A stretch of 64,000 nucleotides of DNA from positions 36,048,001 through 36,112,000 of the forward strand of contig CM074864.1 in NCBI GenBank assembly GCA_037501455.1, given 5' to 3'. The notes under the pieces are model-generated. The model had not been told where the DNA came from, searched no databases, and worked only from the letters and a program-made list of their open reading frames with translations. The translations under genes were made by a program, and so were the position numbers. Positions 36,001 through 42,820 of this stretch are shown in pieces (the first letter of the stretch is position 1; every line of letters starts with the position of its first letter). Source of the DNA: Lantana camara. Taxonomy: Eukaryota; Streptophyta; Magnoliopsida; Lamiales; Verbenaceae.

Positions 36001-36654
36001 ATTTAATTTTCTTTTAAATTTAATTTTCTTTTAAATTTGTACTCTCTTCGAAATACCTTTTTCATTTATAATGTCGATTTTCTTTTTTAATCTCTTTCTT
36101 TTTATTTATTCTTTATGTTAATTCAATTAAAAAGTAATTTATCCATTTGCTAATTGTTAGCATATATTTAAAGATTTTTTTTCTCTATTCATATCATATA
36201 TTATTTCATATATGAATGCGATTTCTTCAATTAGTTATTGGTATTTTTTTATATAAATAATATTTTCGTAAAATTCAATATATATATATTTATGTATATA
36301 TTTGTGCGGACAGAACTCTAATCATCTCAAAAAGAAAGAAGAACAAAATCAATATAAATCAAATTTATACAACTTACCGTACTTATTGATGATATTGTGG
36401 AAATATGGAAGAATATGAGATGGTAAGTCATCGGAAAGCTTTAATATTTTGGGTTGTTCTGTTTCCATGGCTGTGACGAAATCTTTCATGTCTCCAAGAA
36501 AGAATTTGGGTGGATTCCCATTAAGACCTTGACTCCTCAGAAACTTCTCCAGCTTCTTAGGCCTAAACCAAACCCAATTTAGAAATTTCACCACCACTAT
36601 CAAGGATGCAACTACAAAGATAGAACTCAAGATTGAGTAAATCTTGACGGCCAT
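3106..36654 (-). CDS. CYP72A-like cytochrome P450, exons 1-4 (3'-incomplete gene)
   Basis: Plant microsomal P450 monooxygenase of the CYP72 clan. Exons on the minus strand are 36378-36654, 4645-4862, 4286-4542 and 3106-3493; the junctions are GT-AG and the phases (1, 0, 2, 0) match, giving 380 codons with no stop. Visible parts are an N-terminal membrane anchor (about residues 5-28), a KYG/KLSF junction followed by WFGPSPRV typical of CYP72A proteins, and the I-helix oxygen-activation motif AGSETT in exon 4. CYP72A proteins usually run to about 515-525 residues over five exons, so roughly 135-140 residues with the ExxR, PERF and heme Cys motifs are missing here. They may lie left of base 1 or be lost. 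Intron 1 (4863-36377) holds a transposon nest. The substrate cannot be told from sequence; family members hydroxylate terpenoids, secologanin-type iridoids or gibberellins. Confidence 0.85.
3673..3697. repeat. (TA)n microsatellite in P450 intron 3
   Basis: About 12 uninterrupted AT dinucleotides inside the 792-bp intron. Confidence 0.9.
4286..4542 (-). CDS. P450 exon 3
   Basis: 257 nt, after a 102-bp intron (4543-4644). The acceptor is TTGGCAG|AAC and the donor is AG|GTAGTA (phase 2). It encodes the D-F helix region: [21 protein letters not shown], then [24 protein letters not shown], a strongly conserved CYP72A block, ending in FYFIPGWR. Confidence 0.87.
4645..4862 (-). CDS. P450 exon 2
   Basis: 218 nt. 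The acceptor is ATTCAG|GC and the donor is AAA|GTAATA. It encodes [18 protein letters not shown], then [18 protein letters not shown](I)[10 protein letters not shown], the C-helix region with the W/R heme-propionate contacts usual for P450s. The first two bases complete the Gly codon left by exon 1. It ends in phase 0. Confidence 0.88.
4863..5484. other. Intron 1 remnant, 3' side, AT-rich with a short tandem repeat
   Basis: Original intron sequence between exon 2 and the Tat element. Near 5394-5475 a unit beginning AACACTAAA(C/T)TTTATATT is present twice in tandem. Bases 5480-5484 (CCATT) are one copy of the Tat TSD. No coding signal. Confidence 0.6.
5485..6284 (-). repeat. Tat 3' LTR
   Basis: 800 bp, TGATGGG...CCCCATTA. 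It aligns end to end with 30779-31578 without length difference, with about 50 mismatches by manual alignment. Minus-strand TATAAATA at 5766-5773. Its end has A instead of the CA of the other copy (TTA against TCA). Confidence 0.92.
6285..6298 (-). other. Polypurine tract of the Tat element
   Basis: On the minus strand, ATTGGGGGGCAAAA directly abuts the 3' LTR, as expected for the plus-strand primer. Confidence 0.75.
6412..8278 (+). pseudogene. Antisense 3' gene of the Tat element, 5' part
   Basis: It runs opposite to gag-pol between integrase and the 3' LTR, the place where Tat elements such as Grande and Retand carry antisense extra ORFs. The first piece (to about 6900) has a Gly-rich start over a G-run (near 6470-6490), then [16 protein letters not shown] and [21 protein letters not shown], resembling the plant family called putative gypsy type transposon (Transposase_28). 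Candidate introns are 6910-6996 (TAG|GTAACT...TCTCAG) and near 7650-7731. A basic KKRKR (7340 region) and a Lys/Glu-rich coiled coil (7857-8090) follow. Reading frames shift between pieces, and a solo LTR interrupts it at 8278. No function is established for these proteins. Confidence 0.6.
9182..9407. repeat. Palindrome array in LTR A, consensus GGGAACGGCCGTTCCC
   Basis: Six copies of a 16-bp palindrome at 9182, 9214, 9261 (perfect), about 9293, 9360 and 9392. Spacing is irregular (32-67 bp between starts) and spacers are unrelated. Most deviations are single changes in the central CGGCCG. Confidence 0.9.
10350..10484 (+). promoter_or_regulatory. LTR A promoter module: inverted repeat, TATA, hairpin
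   Basis: A 14-bp inverted repeat (GTTGTAGTCTCGGG at 10350-10363, CCCGAGATTATAAC at 10413-10426) is followed by a TATATATA tract (10445-10458) and a short hairpin CGGTCT-tcac-AGACTG (10469-10484). The hairpin sits where transcription should start, so it may be the 5' end of the RNA. The same order occurs in LTRs B, E and F. Confidence 0.6.
10868..11226 (+). pseudogene. Antisense 3' gene of the Tat element, 3' part
   Basis: It resumes after the solo LTR (TSD TTCAA at 10868-10872) with [20 protein letters not shown], reaches a stop near 10966, and then an open tail rich in Pro, Glu, Val and Gln (10978-11226). The acidic, Pro-rich tail matches the C-terminal character of these proteins. The frame entering the insertion differs from the frame leaving it, so the gene was probably already decayed. 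Confidence 0.5.
11227..12598. repeat. Tat spacer with degenerate tandem repeats
   Basis: Between the integrase end and the antisense gene. From about 11530 to 12130 a unit beginning (c)acgagGGTCCTg and followed by ggCTACCCTAG-like sequence recurs roughly every 75-95 bp, strongly diverged. Tat/Ogre elements are known for variable tandem repeats in this region. No coding signal on either strand beyond fortuitous ORFs. Confidence 0.6.
12599..12829 (-). pseudogene. Tat integrase C-terminal part
   Basis: The minus-strand reading [18 protein letters not shown], then [21 protein letters not shown] and [13 protein letters not shown], is the GPF/GPY-type integrase C-terminal domain of Tat elements. 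Upstream the frame is cut by the CACTA element at 12830-12832; the integrase core resumes beyond 24946. Confidence 0.8.
12850..13480. repeat. CACTA left subterminal repeat array
   Basis: Many direct and inverted copies of a motif around TTGTGACGCTTTTTAGCGTC, mostly as degenerate palindromes separated by 15-30 bp. Such arrays are the binding sites of the TNPA/TNP1 protein in En/Spm. Copies grow more diverged towards the inside. Confidence 0.85.
13839..17911 (-). CDS. CACTA TNP1/TNPA-like accessory transposase (Transposase_24 type), multi-exon
   Basis: Exons can be followed on the minus strand: near 17815-17911 (KKNKHRR basic start), about 16598-16690, 16280-16510 ([30 protein letters not shown]), 15965-16180 ([20 protein letters not shown]), about 15780-15850, 15545-15680 ([16 protein letters not shown]), 15020-15425 (VSYKK-type segment, then the repeated [16 protein letters not shown] coiled coil), 13939-14175 ([13 protein letters not shown]) and a last exon 13839-13859 ending in TAG. 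This is the plant Ptta/En/Spm Transposase_24 layout: a DNA-binding N part, a coiled coil for dimerisation, and a C-terminal domain. The exon edges, except the last junction (CTG|GTAATA to ATAG|GTA), are approximate. It probably shares a promoter with TNP2. Confidence 0.75.
18040..21921 (-). CDS. CACTA transposase TNP2/TNPD, four exons, open
   Basis: Exons 19679-21921, 19282-19593, 19097-19196 and 18040-18687 join with GT-AG borders in matching phases to 1,100 codons and a stop, with no interruption. Exon 1 starts with the transposon-associated domain (about residues 1-75, CPCKKCKN), followed by the Tnp2 region (residues 170-500: [41 protein letters not shown]), with acidic residues that fit the CACTA DDE catalytic set. 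Next is a DUF4218-type segment ([17 protein letters not shown] across the exon 1/2 border). Exon 4 is a DUF4216 domain ([19 protein letters not shown]). It cuts and integrates the element in the nucleus together with TNP1. The start is the first ATG before [10 protein letters not shown]; nothing marks it as a pseudogene. Confidence 0.87.
21922..24100. other. CACTA internal non-coding region upstream of TNP2
   Basis: AT-rich with no recognised domain. On the minus strand it precedes the TNP2 start and may hold the leader introns. The short segment aattaataattaagcaactaa is repeated near 22889-22910 and 22927-22948, and a related piece occurs near 22170. Confidence 0.5.
24420..24605. repeat. Direct repeats near the CACTA right end
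   Basis: Three copies of a 30-35 bp unit, GCTGGAGAAGATGGGTT plus (g/t)ccctcaatttt, at about 24469, 24514 and 24568. They make a repetitive minus-strand ORF (LRETHLLQP repeated) that I regard as leader sequence rather than a gene. Confidence 0.8.
24690..24930. repeat. CACTA right subterminal repeats
   Basis: GTGACGCC/GCGTCAC copies at about 24762, 24780, 24861, 24883 and 24914, some as inverted pairs (gtgacgccttttaaaaagcgtca), mirroring the left array but with fewer copies. Confidence 0.8.
24947..26760 (-). pseudogene. Tat pol: archaeal-type RNase H and integrase N/core
   Basis: Minus strand. Around 26255-26473 is the end of the first RNase H ([20 protein letters not shown]), then LHTDGSS, the start of the second, archaeal-type RNase H. 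This continues at 25900-26230 with [19 protein letters not shown]. Integrase zinc-binding sequence ([18 protein letters not shown]) is at about 25500-25620, and integrase core ([15 protein letters not shown]) near 25120-25160. Frame changes at about 26300 and 25440 and stop codons make it a pseudogene. The C-terminal domain is displaced to 12599-12829 by the CACTA element. Confidence 0.82.
26762..28509 (-). pseudogene. Tat pol: protease and reverse transcriptase
   Basis: An open stretch of 541 codons (28509-26884) has the aspartic protease motif [14 protein letters not shown] at about residues 15-30. A Lys/Glu-rich linker follows (residues 150-310, [11 protein letters not shown]), then reverse transcriptase from about residue 313: [37 protein letters not shown], and the catalytic YVDD near residue 463. 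A frameshift near 26990 moves the end of RT ([16 protein letters not shown]) to another frame. The RT core motifs are intact apart from this. Confidence 0.85.
28600..30703 (-). pseudogene. Tat gag region, frameshifted
   Basis: The likely start is [11 protein letters not shown] at 30703, 54 bp after the primer site. The retrotransposon gag domain is readable at 29137-29457 ([39 protein letters not shown]). Further pieces lie in other frames (29758-30282, 29025-29243), so several indels separate them. Gag forms the virus-like particle. No CCHC zinc knuckle was recognised with certainty. Confidence 0.65.
30757..30774 (-). other. Tat primer-binding site
   Basis: On the minus strand GGCGCCGTCTGTGGGAA begins 5 bp inside the 5' LTR. 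The same TGGCGCC(G)TCTGTGGG-type site is common in Tat elements. The tRNA was not verified. Confidence 0.6.
30779..31578 (-). repeat. Tat 5' LTR
   Basis: 800 bp, TG...CA ends, followed by TSD CCATT (31579-31583). Minus-strand TATAAATA at 31060-31067 lies about 510 bp into the LTR. Confidence 0.93.
31584..32694. other. AT-rich intron 1 sequence
   Basis: No ORF, repeat family or RNA gene recognised. This should be original intron DNA on the exon 1 side of the Tat insertion. Confidence 0.5.
32704..33155. mobile_element. Mutator-like MITE rich in ACACGG repeats
   Basis: 452 bp flanked by a perfect 9-bp direct repeat GGTTGTTTC (32695-32703, 33156-33164), the TSD length of Mutator-like elements. 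The imperfect terminal inverted repeats are CTATATTGCACGGATACGG on the left and the complement of CCGTGCTTTAGA on the right. Inside are stacked cggacacgg/cgacacgg units, their complements near the other end, and a T-run at about 33039-33073. No transposase is present. Confidence 0.72.
33165..33753. other. AT-rich non-coding intron stretch
   Basis: No feature recognised. Confidence 0.4.
33754..35445 (+). repeat. LTR fragment of unknown superfamily, plus orientation, inside P450 intron 1
   Basis: It starts TGTTGGGAATAGCGCCC. Through about 34700 it is related, in inverted orientation, to 38700-39340 (shared blocks: GAATTCCCCTAAT, the actactccaagct...gggagtgtc region, and gacttgagattcca). From 34740 it becomes AT-rich with two tandem families: a taattaattaga(g/a)aattaatt unit (34926-35110) and a tttatttatt-gaaataaa unit of about 50-60 bp (35150-35440). 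The right end is not clear, and no ending CA with a TSD was found. It resembles Copia LTRs, but no internal domains exist to prove this. Confidence 0.55.
35465..35660. repeat. Imperfect inverted repeat, possible MITE
   Basis: AATAACAGAGCACCCC near 35470 is matched by the complement of GGGGAATGTTCTGTTATT near 35617-35634. A second pair (TTTACATGCAGACCCCAAATGA and the complement of a segment near 35640-35660) overlaps it. The arms are in shuffled order, so it may be a foldback or a decayed MITE; no convincing TSD. Confidence 0.35.
35661..36377. other. AT-rich start of P450 intron 1
   Basis: Very T-rich on the plus strand and no ORF. It ends at the exon 1 donor. Confidence 0.5.
36378..36654 (-). 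CDS. P450 exon 1 (membrane anchor)
   Basis: Starts with ATG at 36654 and encodes 92 codons plus one base. Residues 5-28 are hydrophobic (signal anchor), followed by a basic [13 protein letters not shown] hinge and [11 protein letters not shown], the typical start of a CYP72A protein. The donor is G|GTAAGT, with the exon's last base at 36378 (phase 1). The next coding piece, 31.5 kb away, completes the split Gly codon. The 5'-most ATG in frame with the anchor was chosen; a TATA-like box lies 70-83 bp upstream. Confidence 0.88.
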
Positions 36655-36723
36655 TTTATGAAGGAAATGTTAGCTAGATATATAATTCTGATTTGTAGGC
36701 CTAGTGAGGTATATACCTTATAC

Positions 36724-36738
36724 CTATATATATATAGC
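36724..36738 (-). promoter_or_regulatory. Candidate TATA box of the P450 gene
   Basis: On the minus strand, CTATATATATATAGG lies 70-84 bp before the exon 1 ATG, a usual distance for a plant TATA box with a short 5'UTR. It is the best TATA candidate in the 200 bp upstream, but AT richness makes chance matches likely. Confidence 0.45.
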
Positions 36739-37389
36739 AAGACGATTACTAGTTTTGTTAAGATTGTTGTTTCTTTTATAGGTGATTTCATCTGTTTTGT
36801 ACCATGTTGATGTGGAAGTAGAGACAAAGTGTCGATATTACCTAGGTTCAAGGAAACATTAAAATTGGAGAGTATGTTTTGTGGTCTATGTCCGTATATA
36901 TAGGGCTTTTGTCGATGTTACGACATATAAAAGGGCCATTTGGATGGATATATATGTATGTAGTAAATATGGGATCTCTGCTGTTTACTTCCATATGCTC
37001 TAAAAGTTTATGATAAATGAATTTTTTTTATAAGGAAAAAAAAGAAAAGATCTCTTAATGTTCTATTGTACATAGGCGTGATAACGGGGTGGGTCTAACT
37101 GGGCCCAAGACACGCACTATTATGATTTTCGGTCGAGACTTGTCCTGTACTTGAATAGATTTGTTATTTTTAATGCACAAATGCTCTAAAACAGGTACAA
37201 CTAAAATGATATAATTTAATGATTCGACGTTATGTTAATTTAATTAAAGATCTCGAGTTTGAGTCTCTGATAATGCAGCTACCATTGCTAGGGAGAGCTT
37301 TATACCTTAAGTGATCAATCTCGGCTCGACCCATGAAAATGAGCTATAGAACCTAAAAAAAGAAAAACTCTAAAAAGGGTCCTGTTTAG
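36739..37389. other. P450 upstream region
   Basis: No second gene recognised. This 650-bp stretch is the only apparently unique DNA between the TATA candidate and the upstream transposon nest. Confidence 0.45.
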
Positions 37390-37467
37390 TGTTGGGCATG
37401 TATCGAGCATGGACATGTCTCACACCTCGGACACATCTATAACGTGTCCAAAAAAAAAAAAGGACAC
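37390..37467. repeat. Partial ACACGG-type MITE fragment
   Basis: Sequence like catggacatgtctcac, cggacacat and aacgtgtcc followed by an A-run resembles the Mutator-like MITE at 32704-33155. It is cut at 37467 by the start of the next LTR. Confidence 0.4.
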
Positions 37468-39341
37468 TGTTGGGAAAAACGGAAACGTAAACGCAGCGGA
37501 ATTTAATTTAATTTTTTCAAAAGCAAGATCTAGACTTGCAATTCCTATTCCCGATTCATAGAGCGTTAAGGAACTAACAAGAGTAGTAGCTTTTTTGTCA
37601 TGTTTGAGTCGCCCACAAACGCGCTTCAAGCAGCAAGTCCCACGAGCTCCTTCGAATCTTCAAAATTCCAAATTAGCAGTCCTCTAAAGAATAATCCACA
37701 CCAACTCGATCACGATCTAAATAGGGAGGATGCTAGTACTATGTTTAGTGTTTAAGCTCTCTAGAGTTAATGTGATATAATTTGGAAGAAGATTTTTGTA
37801 TTGTATATCTCATGGGGTTCGAACCCCATGCTTATATAGCTAGGGGGTTCGAACCCCTTATCCCTATTGGAAAAGGTCCTTAACCTTCATAACATAGGAT
37901 TTCCTGCTAGGTAAGAAAGGATTTCCACTTTGACCAAAAGTTTTCTTTGATCAACTTGTCTTGCAAGAAACTCTATCTAACTCCCTTATATATTTTCATG
38001 AGATATTTTTTTATTCATAATAAATAAATTTATGTTAATAATTAATTAATTCCTAATTAATTATTTATTAGACTACTTATTTCCAAATTTGGACTTACCA
38101 AATCATTCATAATTAAATTAAATCCCATTAAATAATTAAACACTTTAATTATTTAATCATCACATTCATGGGACACATGTCACCTTGAGACACGTGCGCC
38201 ACATGTGTCTTGTGCACATGTGGCCCTAACCACCGATCAACTTATCTAATCTATTCAAGCATACACCCTCGTGATAGGGCATTTGTGTGTGACCCTCTAG
38301 GTTCTTTATTCAATTAGCAGTGACACTAATTAACTAATACCCCTATTAATTAATGAGTCCACAGATTGTACTACCATAGTCTAACAACAGGTGTGGAACC
38401 CCTAATGGAATAAGAATGTATATATTCGAAAGAACCTTTAAGTTATTGACATGTGTGAAATAAGGTCCTCCTACAACCAATCTCTTGATCAAGATCTAGG
38501 GTAAGGGAATAATTAGAACCTTAATAACCTCAATCTTAAAGCTAAGTTCACTTCATATACATTTGATCTTAAGAGATCAACTTTTCTTAATCTCGATCCA
38601 CTACCGTGGCCAATGTCTCCTAGATGGCATATGAGTGACTTAGATGATAAGAGATCAACTTTCTTAAGCAAGTGTAGGTCCTTTACTGATTCTCATATGT
38701 TTTGATGTGTCACTTGTGCAGTCCCAACATAGACCACTGTTCATCTGTCTCGGGTGACGCGCTTTTAGGAGTACATCAATGCCTATAGAGTTAGCTTACA
38801 TAAAACATCGATGGAATCTCAAGTCTAAGGAATAGTTAATCACATCAATGACTCATGAGATATTTCCTAATCTGGAAGTCTCAATATCTTGAAATGGAAA
38901 CTTCATTTCCCATTTAGGAATCTTCTCATATGGGACACCTCAGTGTACTCATTTGGAATAAACGAGCACCCCTATGTATCATGCATGTATCTACCATACA
39001 CTTTACACCTCATGAAATAAGATGATCCTCCTTAAGGGTTTAATTACATGAGCAAGCCTTAAACGAGTCAAATCGACACTCCCATTGTCTTTTAAACTCA
39101 TTAGCTTGGAGTAATTTCTCATTTTAACTTATGCGATTTAGGACTCGTTCTATGAATCACTCCTTCTAAGTGATTGAGTCCTATAAGTTAATTAGATTAG
39201 GGGAATTCTTATACATGTGCAGCTAAAGTAAACATATTATCAAATAAGAGCATATAAAGAAGTTTTGCCTTTTGATCAAATCAGTTCGTTTACTATTCAA
39301 AAATTGTTTGTGGTTTATAATAGAAAAGTACAAAGCGAATT
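37468..39341 (-). repeat. LTR of unknown superfamily, inverted copy, truncated by LTR H
   Basis: Plus-strand start TGTTGGGAAAAACGG. The blocks shared with 33754-34700 occur in reverse complement. Its other end is interrupted at 39341 by the first chromovirus LTR, so the missing piece should lie beyond the right edge. Coding ORFs are absent. Together with the intron copy it places P450 exon 1 between inverted repeats. Confidence 0.55.
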
Positions 39342-39592
39342 TGTAGCGCCCGGAGCGGTGGGTCACCACATCCCTCGCACCTAAACCTAAACACACATAT
39401 GAAATGGAAGTCAATACATGTGCCTAAGCCTAAGCAAATGGGAGACCAACACACACTCTAGGCCAGGCGGAGCTGACTTGAACTTAGAGCATGCCAAAAA
39501 AAAAAAAAAACAATTATAGCGGAAGCATGCACATAAAATAAAACATAATTCATAGTGACGGGTTCAACTACCCCTAGAAGCTTGTCTCGAAT
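39342..39592 (-). repeat. LTR H (chromovirus type), first fragment
   Basis: TGTAGCGCCCGGAGCGG is the complement of a chromovirus LTR 3' end, and it is followed by an AGCGGAAGC landmark near 39519. It is cut by solo LTR B at TSD CGAAT (39588-39592). Confidence 0.7.
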
Positions 39593-40529
39593 TGTAACGC
39601 CCCAATTTCAGGTACGCACGACACGTGTGATTTTCCGAGAGTTAGGATTTAATCTTAATTCTTTTACTTATTAAATTCCTACGTTTATGATAAATTGTGG
39701 AAATTTCACTCCAATATGTTTACGTGGAAATAAGTGACGTATGTGTCAATTCGGGATTTTGGTGTTACATGAATTAATTGTCTAGACATGATTTAATTAC
39801 CTAATTGTCCTTAATTGCTCATTTCCTTTTCTTTAAGGATTAAATTGCATGAAAAACTTGTGGACTAAATTGATCACTTTCCAAACCTTTTATACTTAAT
39901 TGCATGACTTATAAAACTTGGGGGATTTGATTACAAATATTACATTTTTCCCAAGATATATCGGTATGCATCTCTTCCACAAGCTTCATTTCTCATTTTC
40001 ATGCTAAACACCCAAATTTGCTTCCTCTCTCTACCGAGCTAAAAATATCAAGAAGGCAAAGGAAGATTTCATCAAATTCATCAACTCTTTCCAAGAAAAT
40101 AAGGAGTTTTGGAGCTTCATCATTCATTTCATCATCTTCTTCCATTTATATTCACCTCAAGGTATTTATGAGCATCTATATGATTTCTTGGAATTTATGT
40201 ATGAAGCTAGGGTTGAGGAATTCTTGAGATAAGTGATTTAAAGGGTATTACAAACATGAACTCATGCTTATATCTTGAATCCATGCTTGAATTATTGAAG
40301 AATTTGAGGTATATGATGAGTAGGTGTTATGAACTTGAAATTGATGATTTGAGATGATCAAGCATGAAACAAGTGTTTATATTGCGTTTTATTGCACCTT
40401 AAGCATGCAAGTATATTTCTCTTCATGAATTATAATGTTTGGGATTGAATTATGTGAGATTTGTTGAGGTTGGAGGGGTGTTCATGCTTCCCCTGTTTTG
40501 CTGCTCTGTTTCTGCAGCTTCTGTAAAAT

Positions 40530-40727
40530 GGGAACGGCCCTTCCCGTTCCCTTTGTAAATAGGGAACGGCCGTTCCCATTGTTTGAACAATGTGCTTGGC
40601 GGCGAGGACGGGAACGACCGTTCCCACTTTGTCTCACAGACGGGAACGGCCGTTCCTATCTTCGGGGAGCCCGACAGGCGGGAACGGCCCTTCCCACTTT
40701 GAACTGAAACCTGGAACAGCCGTTCCC
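40530..40727. repeat. Palindrome array in LTR B
   Basis: Six copies of GGGAACGGCCGTTCCC or one-to-two-base variants start at 40530, 40562 (perfect), 40610, 40642, 40680 and 40712. Offset from the LTR start (about 940-1135) matches the array in LTR A (about 900-1130). Confidence 0.9.
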
Positions 40728-41755
40728 AGCCCTCTGGAAGTGCAGAAAGTTTCTGCATAAAATGTAAAATCCCAAACCCTTTTCTTTACCTTTAATTAAC
40801 CCCAACATGATATTATATGATCAATTACATGTCATAATATGAATATATCATGCTACATTCGTGAATGCATGTTATCTCGTTGCATAGTTAAGCCGTGCGT
40901 CCTATTTGGTAACATTGATGAGTTATTGTCTCACAAGTACACCATGTCCTGTTTCTTGTCCAGTTATTCTCCCGGGGCGGAGATTGTGATCAACTAAGCA
41001 CGTTCACGCAATCATGAGTCGTGTGTCGCCTGTCAGGTGAGGTTTAATTGCTAGTTACTTAGAACCCGTATAACCTTATGTGACTTTTGGGCCAAAAGAG
41101 ATATAAACATATAATGATAAGTGTTTCTGAACTATCCAGTCATGTTCTTTAAAAGAAACCCGTGTTCCTCGAAAGCAAGTCATGTTCTTTACAAGTAAAT
41201 CATGTATTTATTGAAAACAAGTCATGTTCTTTAAAAGCAAGTCGTGTATCGTGTTACAAGCAAGCCCTGTATCGTGTTACTAATCGTGTTCATGACAAGA
41301 AAACCGTGTATCGTGTTATCGTGTTACCGTGATCGTGTTTGGCGAACTATCGTGTATCGTGTATCGTGTATCGTGTTTATGGGCCCGAGGGTGAGTGTGT
41401 GAGCCAACCGGGAAAGCATAGGGCTGACGGGTAACTCACACACCTCTCTCACACCGTGGGGATGCCCCCTGACTCCACCAGGAGGTTTGGTGGATGAAGG
41501 AGTCCCGTACGTGGGAGTCATGCTCCCGACGTGCAACGTGTTATCGTGGGTGGTTCGGGCCTTGTAAACCCACCACCATTGGAGAAAGGAGGATTTCGTG
41601 TTATTGATCATGTGCACTTTAATGACCTGTGTGATAACTTAATTAAATGAAAGTGCAACCCTTGTTCACTCTCAAGGTTGGTTGGAGATCGTGCACGCCC
41701 CTCGCCAGGGCCACTGATTGTTATAATAAACGTGATTATCGTGTTAAACCTGATA

Positions 41756-41901
41756 GTTGTAATCTCGGGCGAGTTTATGTTATTCTTGCACTTATATTAT
41801 TGTTATTATCATTTTAGTTACAAAACCTTACCGAGGTTATAACTTGCATGTTATTTGCGCTAATATATATGTATGCCCCTCACTCAGTCTTCGATAGACT
41901 G
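41756..41901 (+). promoter_or_regulatory. LTR B promoter module
   Basis: Inverted repeat arms at 41756-41769 (GTTGTAATCTCGGG) and 41831-41843 (CCGAGGTTATAAC), TATA tract 41862-41870, then hairpin CAGTCT-tcgat-AGACTG at 41885-41901. Confidence 0.6.
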
Positions 41902-42337
41902 ACGCCTCCACCTTTCAGGTTCTTGCAGGTCCACGCTAGGCGGGAGTTGAGTCGAGTCGAGTCGTGTCTAGTCCAGTCCATGTGATCGAGTCCAGCACGG
42001 TGCATTTTTATTTGTTTATTCAATTATTGTTCAAAGGGATTATGTTCATGTTAATTGTTATGTATTTTAGAAGATGATAATGTATTGATATGTGAACCTA
42101 GAACGTATTTTGTTCAATAAATGGAAAATGTCACGCACTGATAAATGGAATATTTGATAGTGATTGGTTTATGCTTCAGCTTTGTTTGATGCATATTTTA
42201 GTAATCCCGCCTAGCTTGTCGTTTATTGCATTGTCACCCGTTCGCTATAGGTTAGTTCATGTACGGATTGCCCGTTTCGTATGTGGATTGACCGATAGTG
42301 CGGGGGTGTGGCACCTCCACGTGTAAGGGGTGCTACA

Positions 42338-42487
42338 CGAATATCAAATGTATCAATTTAATTACATACATTATCCATGTAATCAATAAAAATACATAAC
42401 TTAGTCGAATCTTATACATTAGATTGAAAGTATGCAAAATGAAATGCAACTCAACTAAACAAACCCAAAGACTCCACCAACAAACAT
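42338..42487 (-). repeat. LTR H, second fragment
   Basis: It continues LTR H after solo LTR B and is cut again at 42487 by the start of LTR D. Confidence 0.5.
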
Positions 42488-42820
42488 TATAGCACCCCGA
42501 GCAGTGGGCACCACACCCCCGCACTATAGCTCGACACGTCTAACGAAACAAGGACTCCGCACATGCACCAAGCCATAGCGAATGGAAGACAAACAAAATC
42601 AAACCCTAAGTTAGGCGGTCTGGACCCTAATACAGAACATGCCAACAAATGCAAAGCATGAGCGGAAGCAACAAGAGGATCAACAATTACATACATACAT
42701 GAAGGCCATAGGCCAAATTGAAACATACAGATGCTCTAAAAAATCGAATTATAATCATATACATTAACAAATGCCACAATGGCCAAAATAATCAAGTATC
42801 AAACTTCAAGAATTTATACA
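42488..42820 (-). repeat. LTR D (diverged chromovirus type), first fragment
   Basis: It starts TATAGCACCCCGAGCAG, i.e. the usual TGTAGCACCCC with G to A at the terminal dinucleotide. The landmarks CCCGCACTATAG, CTAAGTTAGGCGG and GAGCGGAAGC follow. Interrupted by solo LTR C at TSD ATACA (42816-42820). Confidence 0.65.

Larger units (their letters stand above)
39593..42337 (+). mobile_element. Solo LTR B (chromovirus type)
   Basis: 2,745 bp, TGTAACGCCCC...GGGTGCTACA, perfect TSD CGAAT (39588-39592, 42338-42342). It is closely related to solo LTR A over the promoter module and the cccgagggtgagtgtgtgag block (41385). No internal region. Confidence 0.92.

Noticed and set aside
33754..39341. The two inverted TGTTGGGA LTRs as the two ends of one element spanning exon 1
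   Set aside because: LTRs of one element must be direct repeats. These are inverted and clearly diverged, and there is no pol between them.
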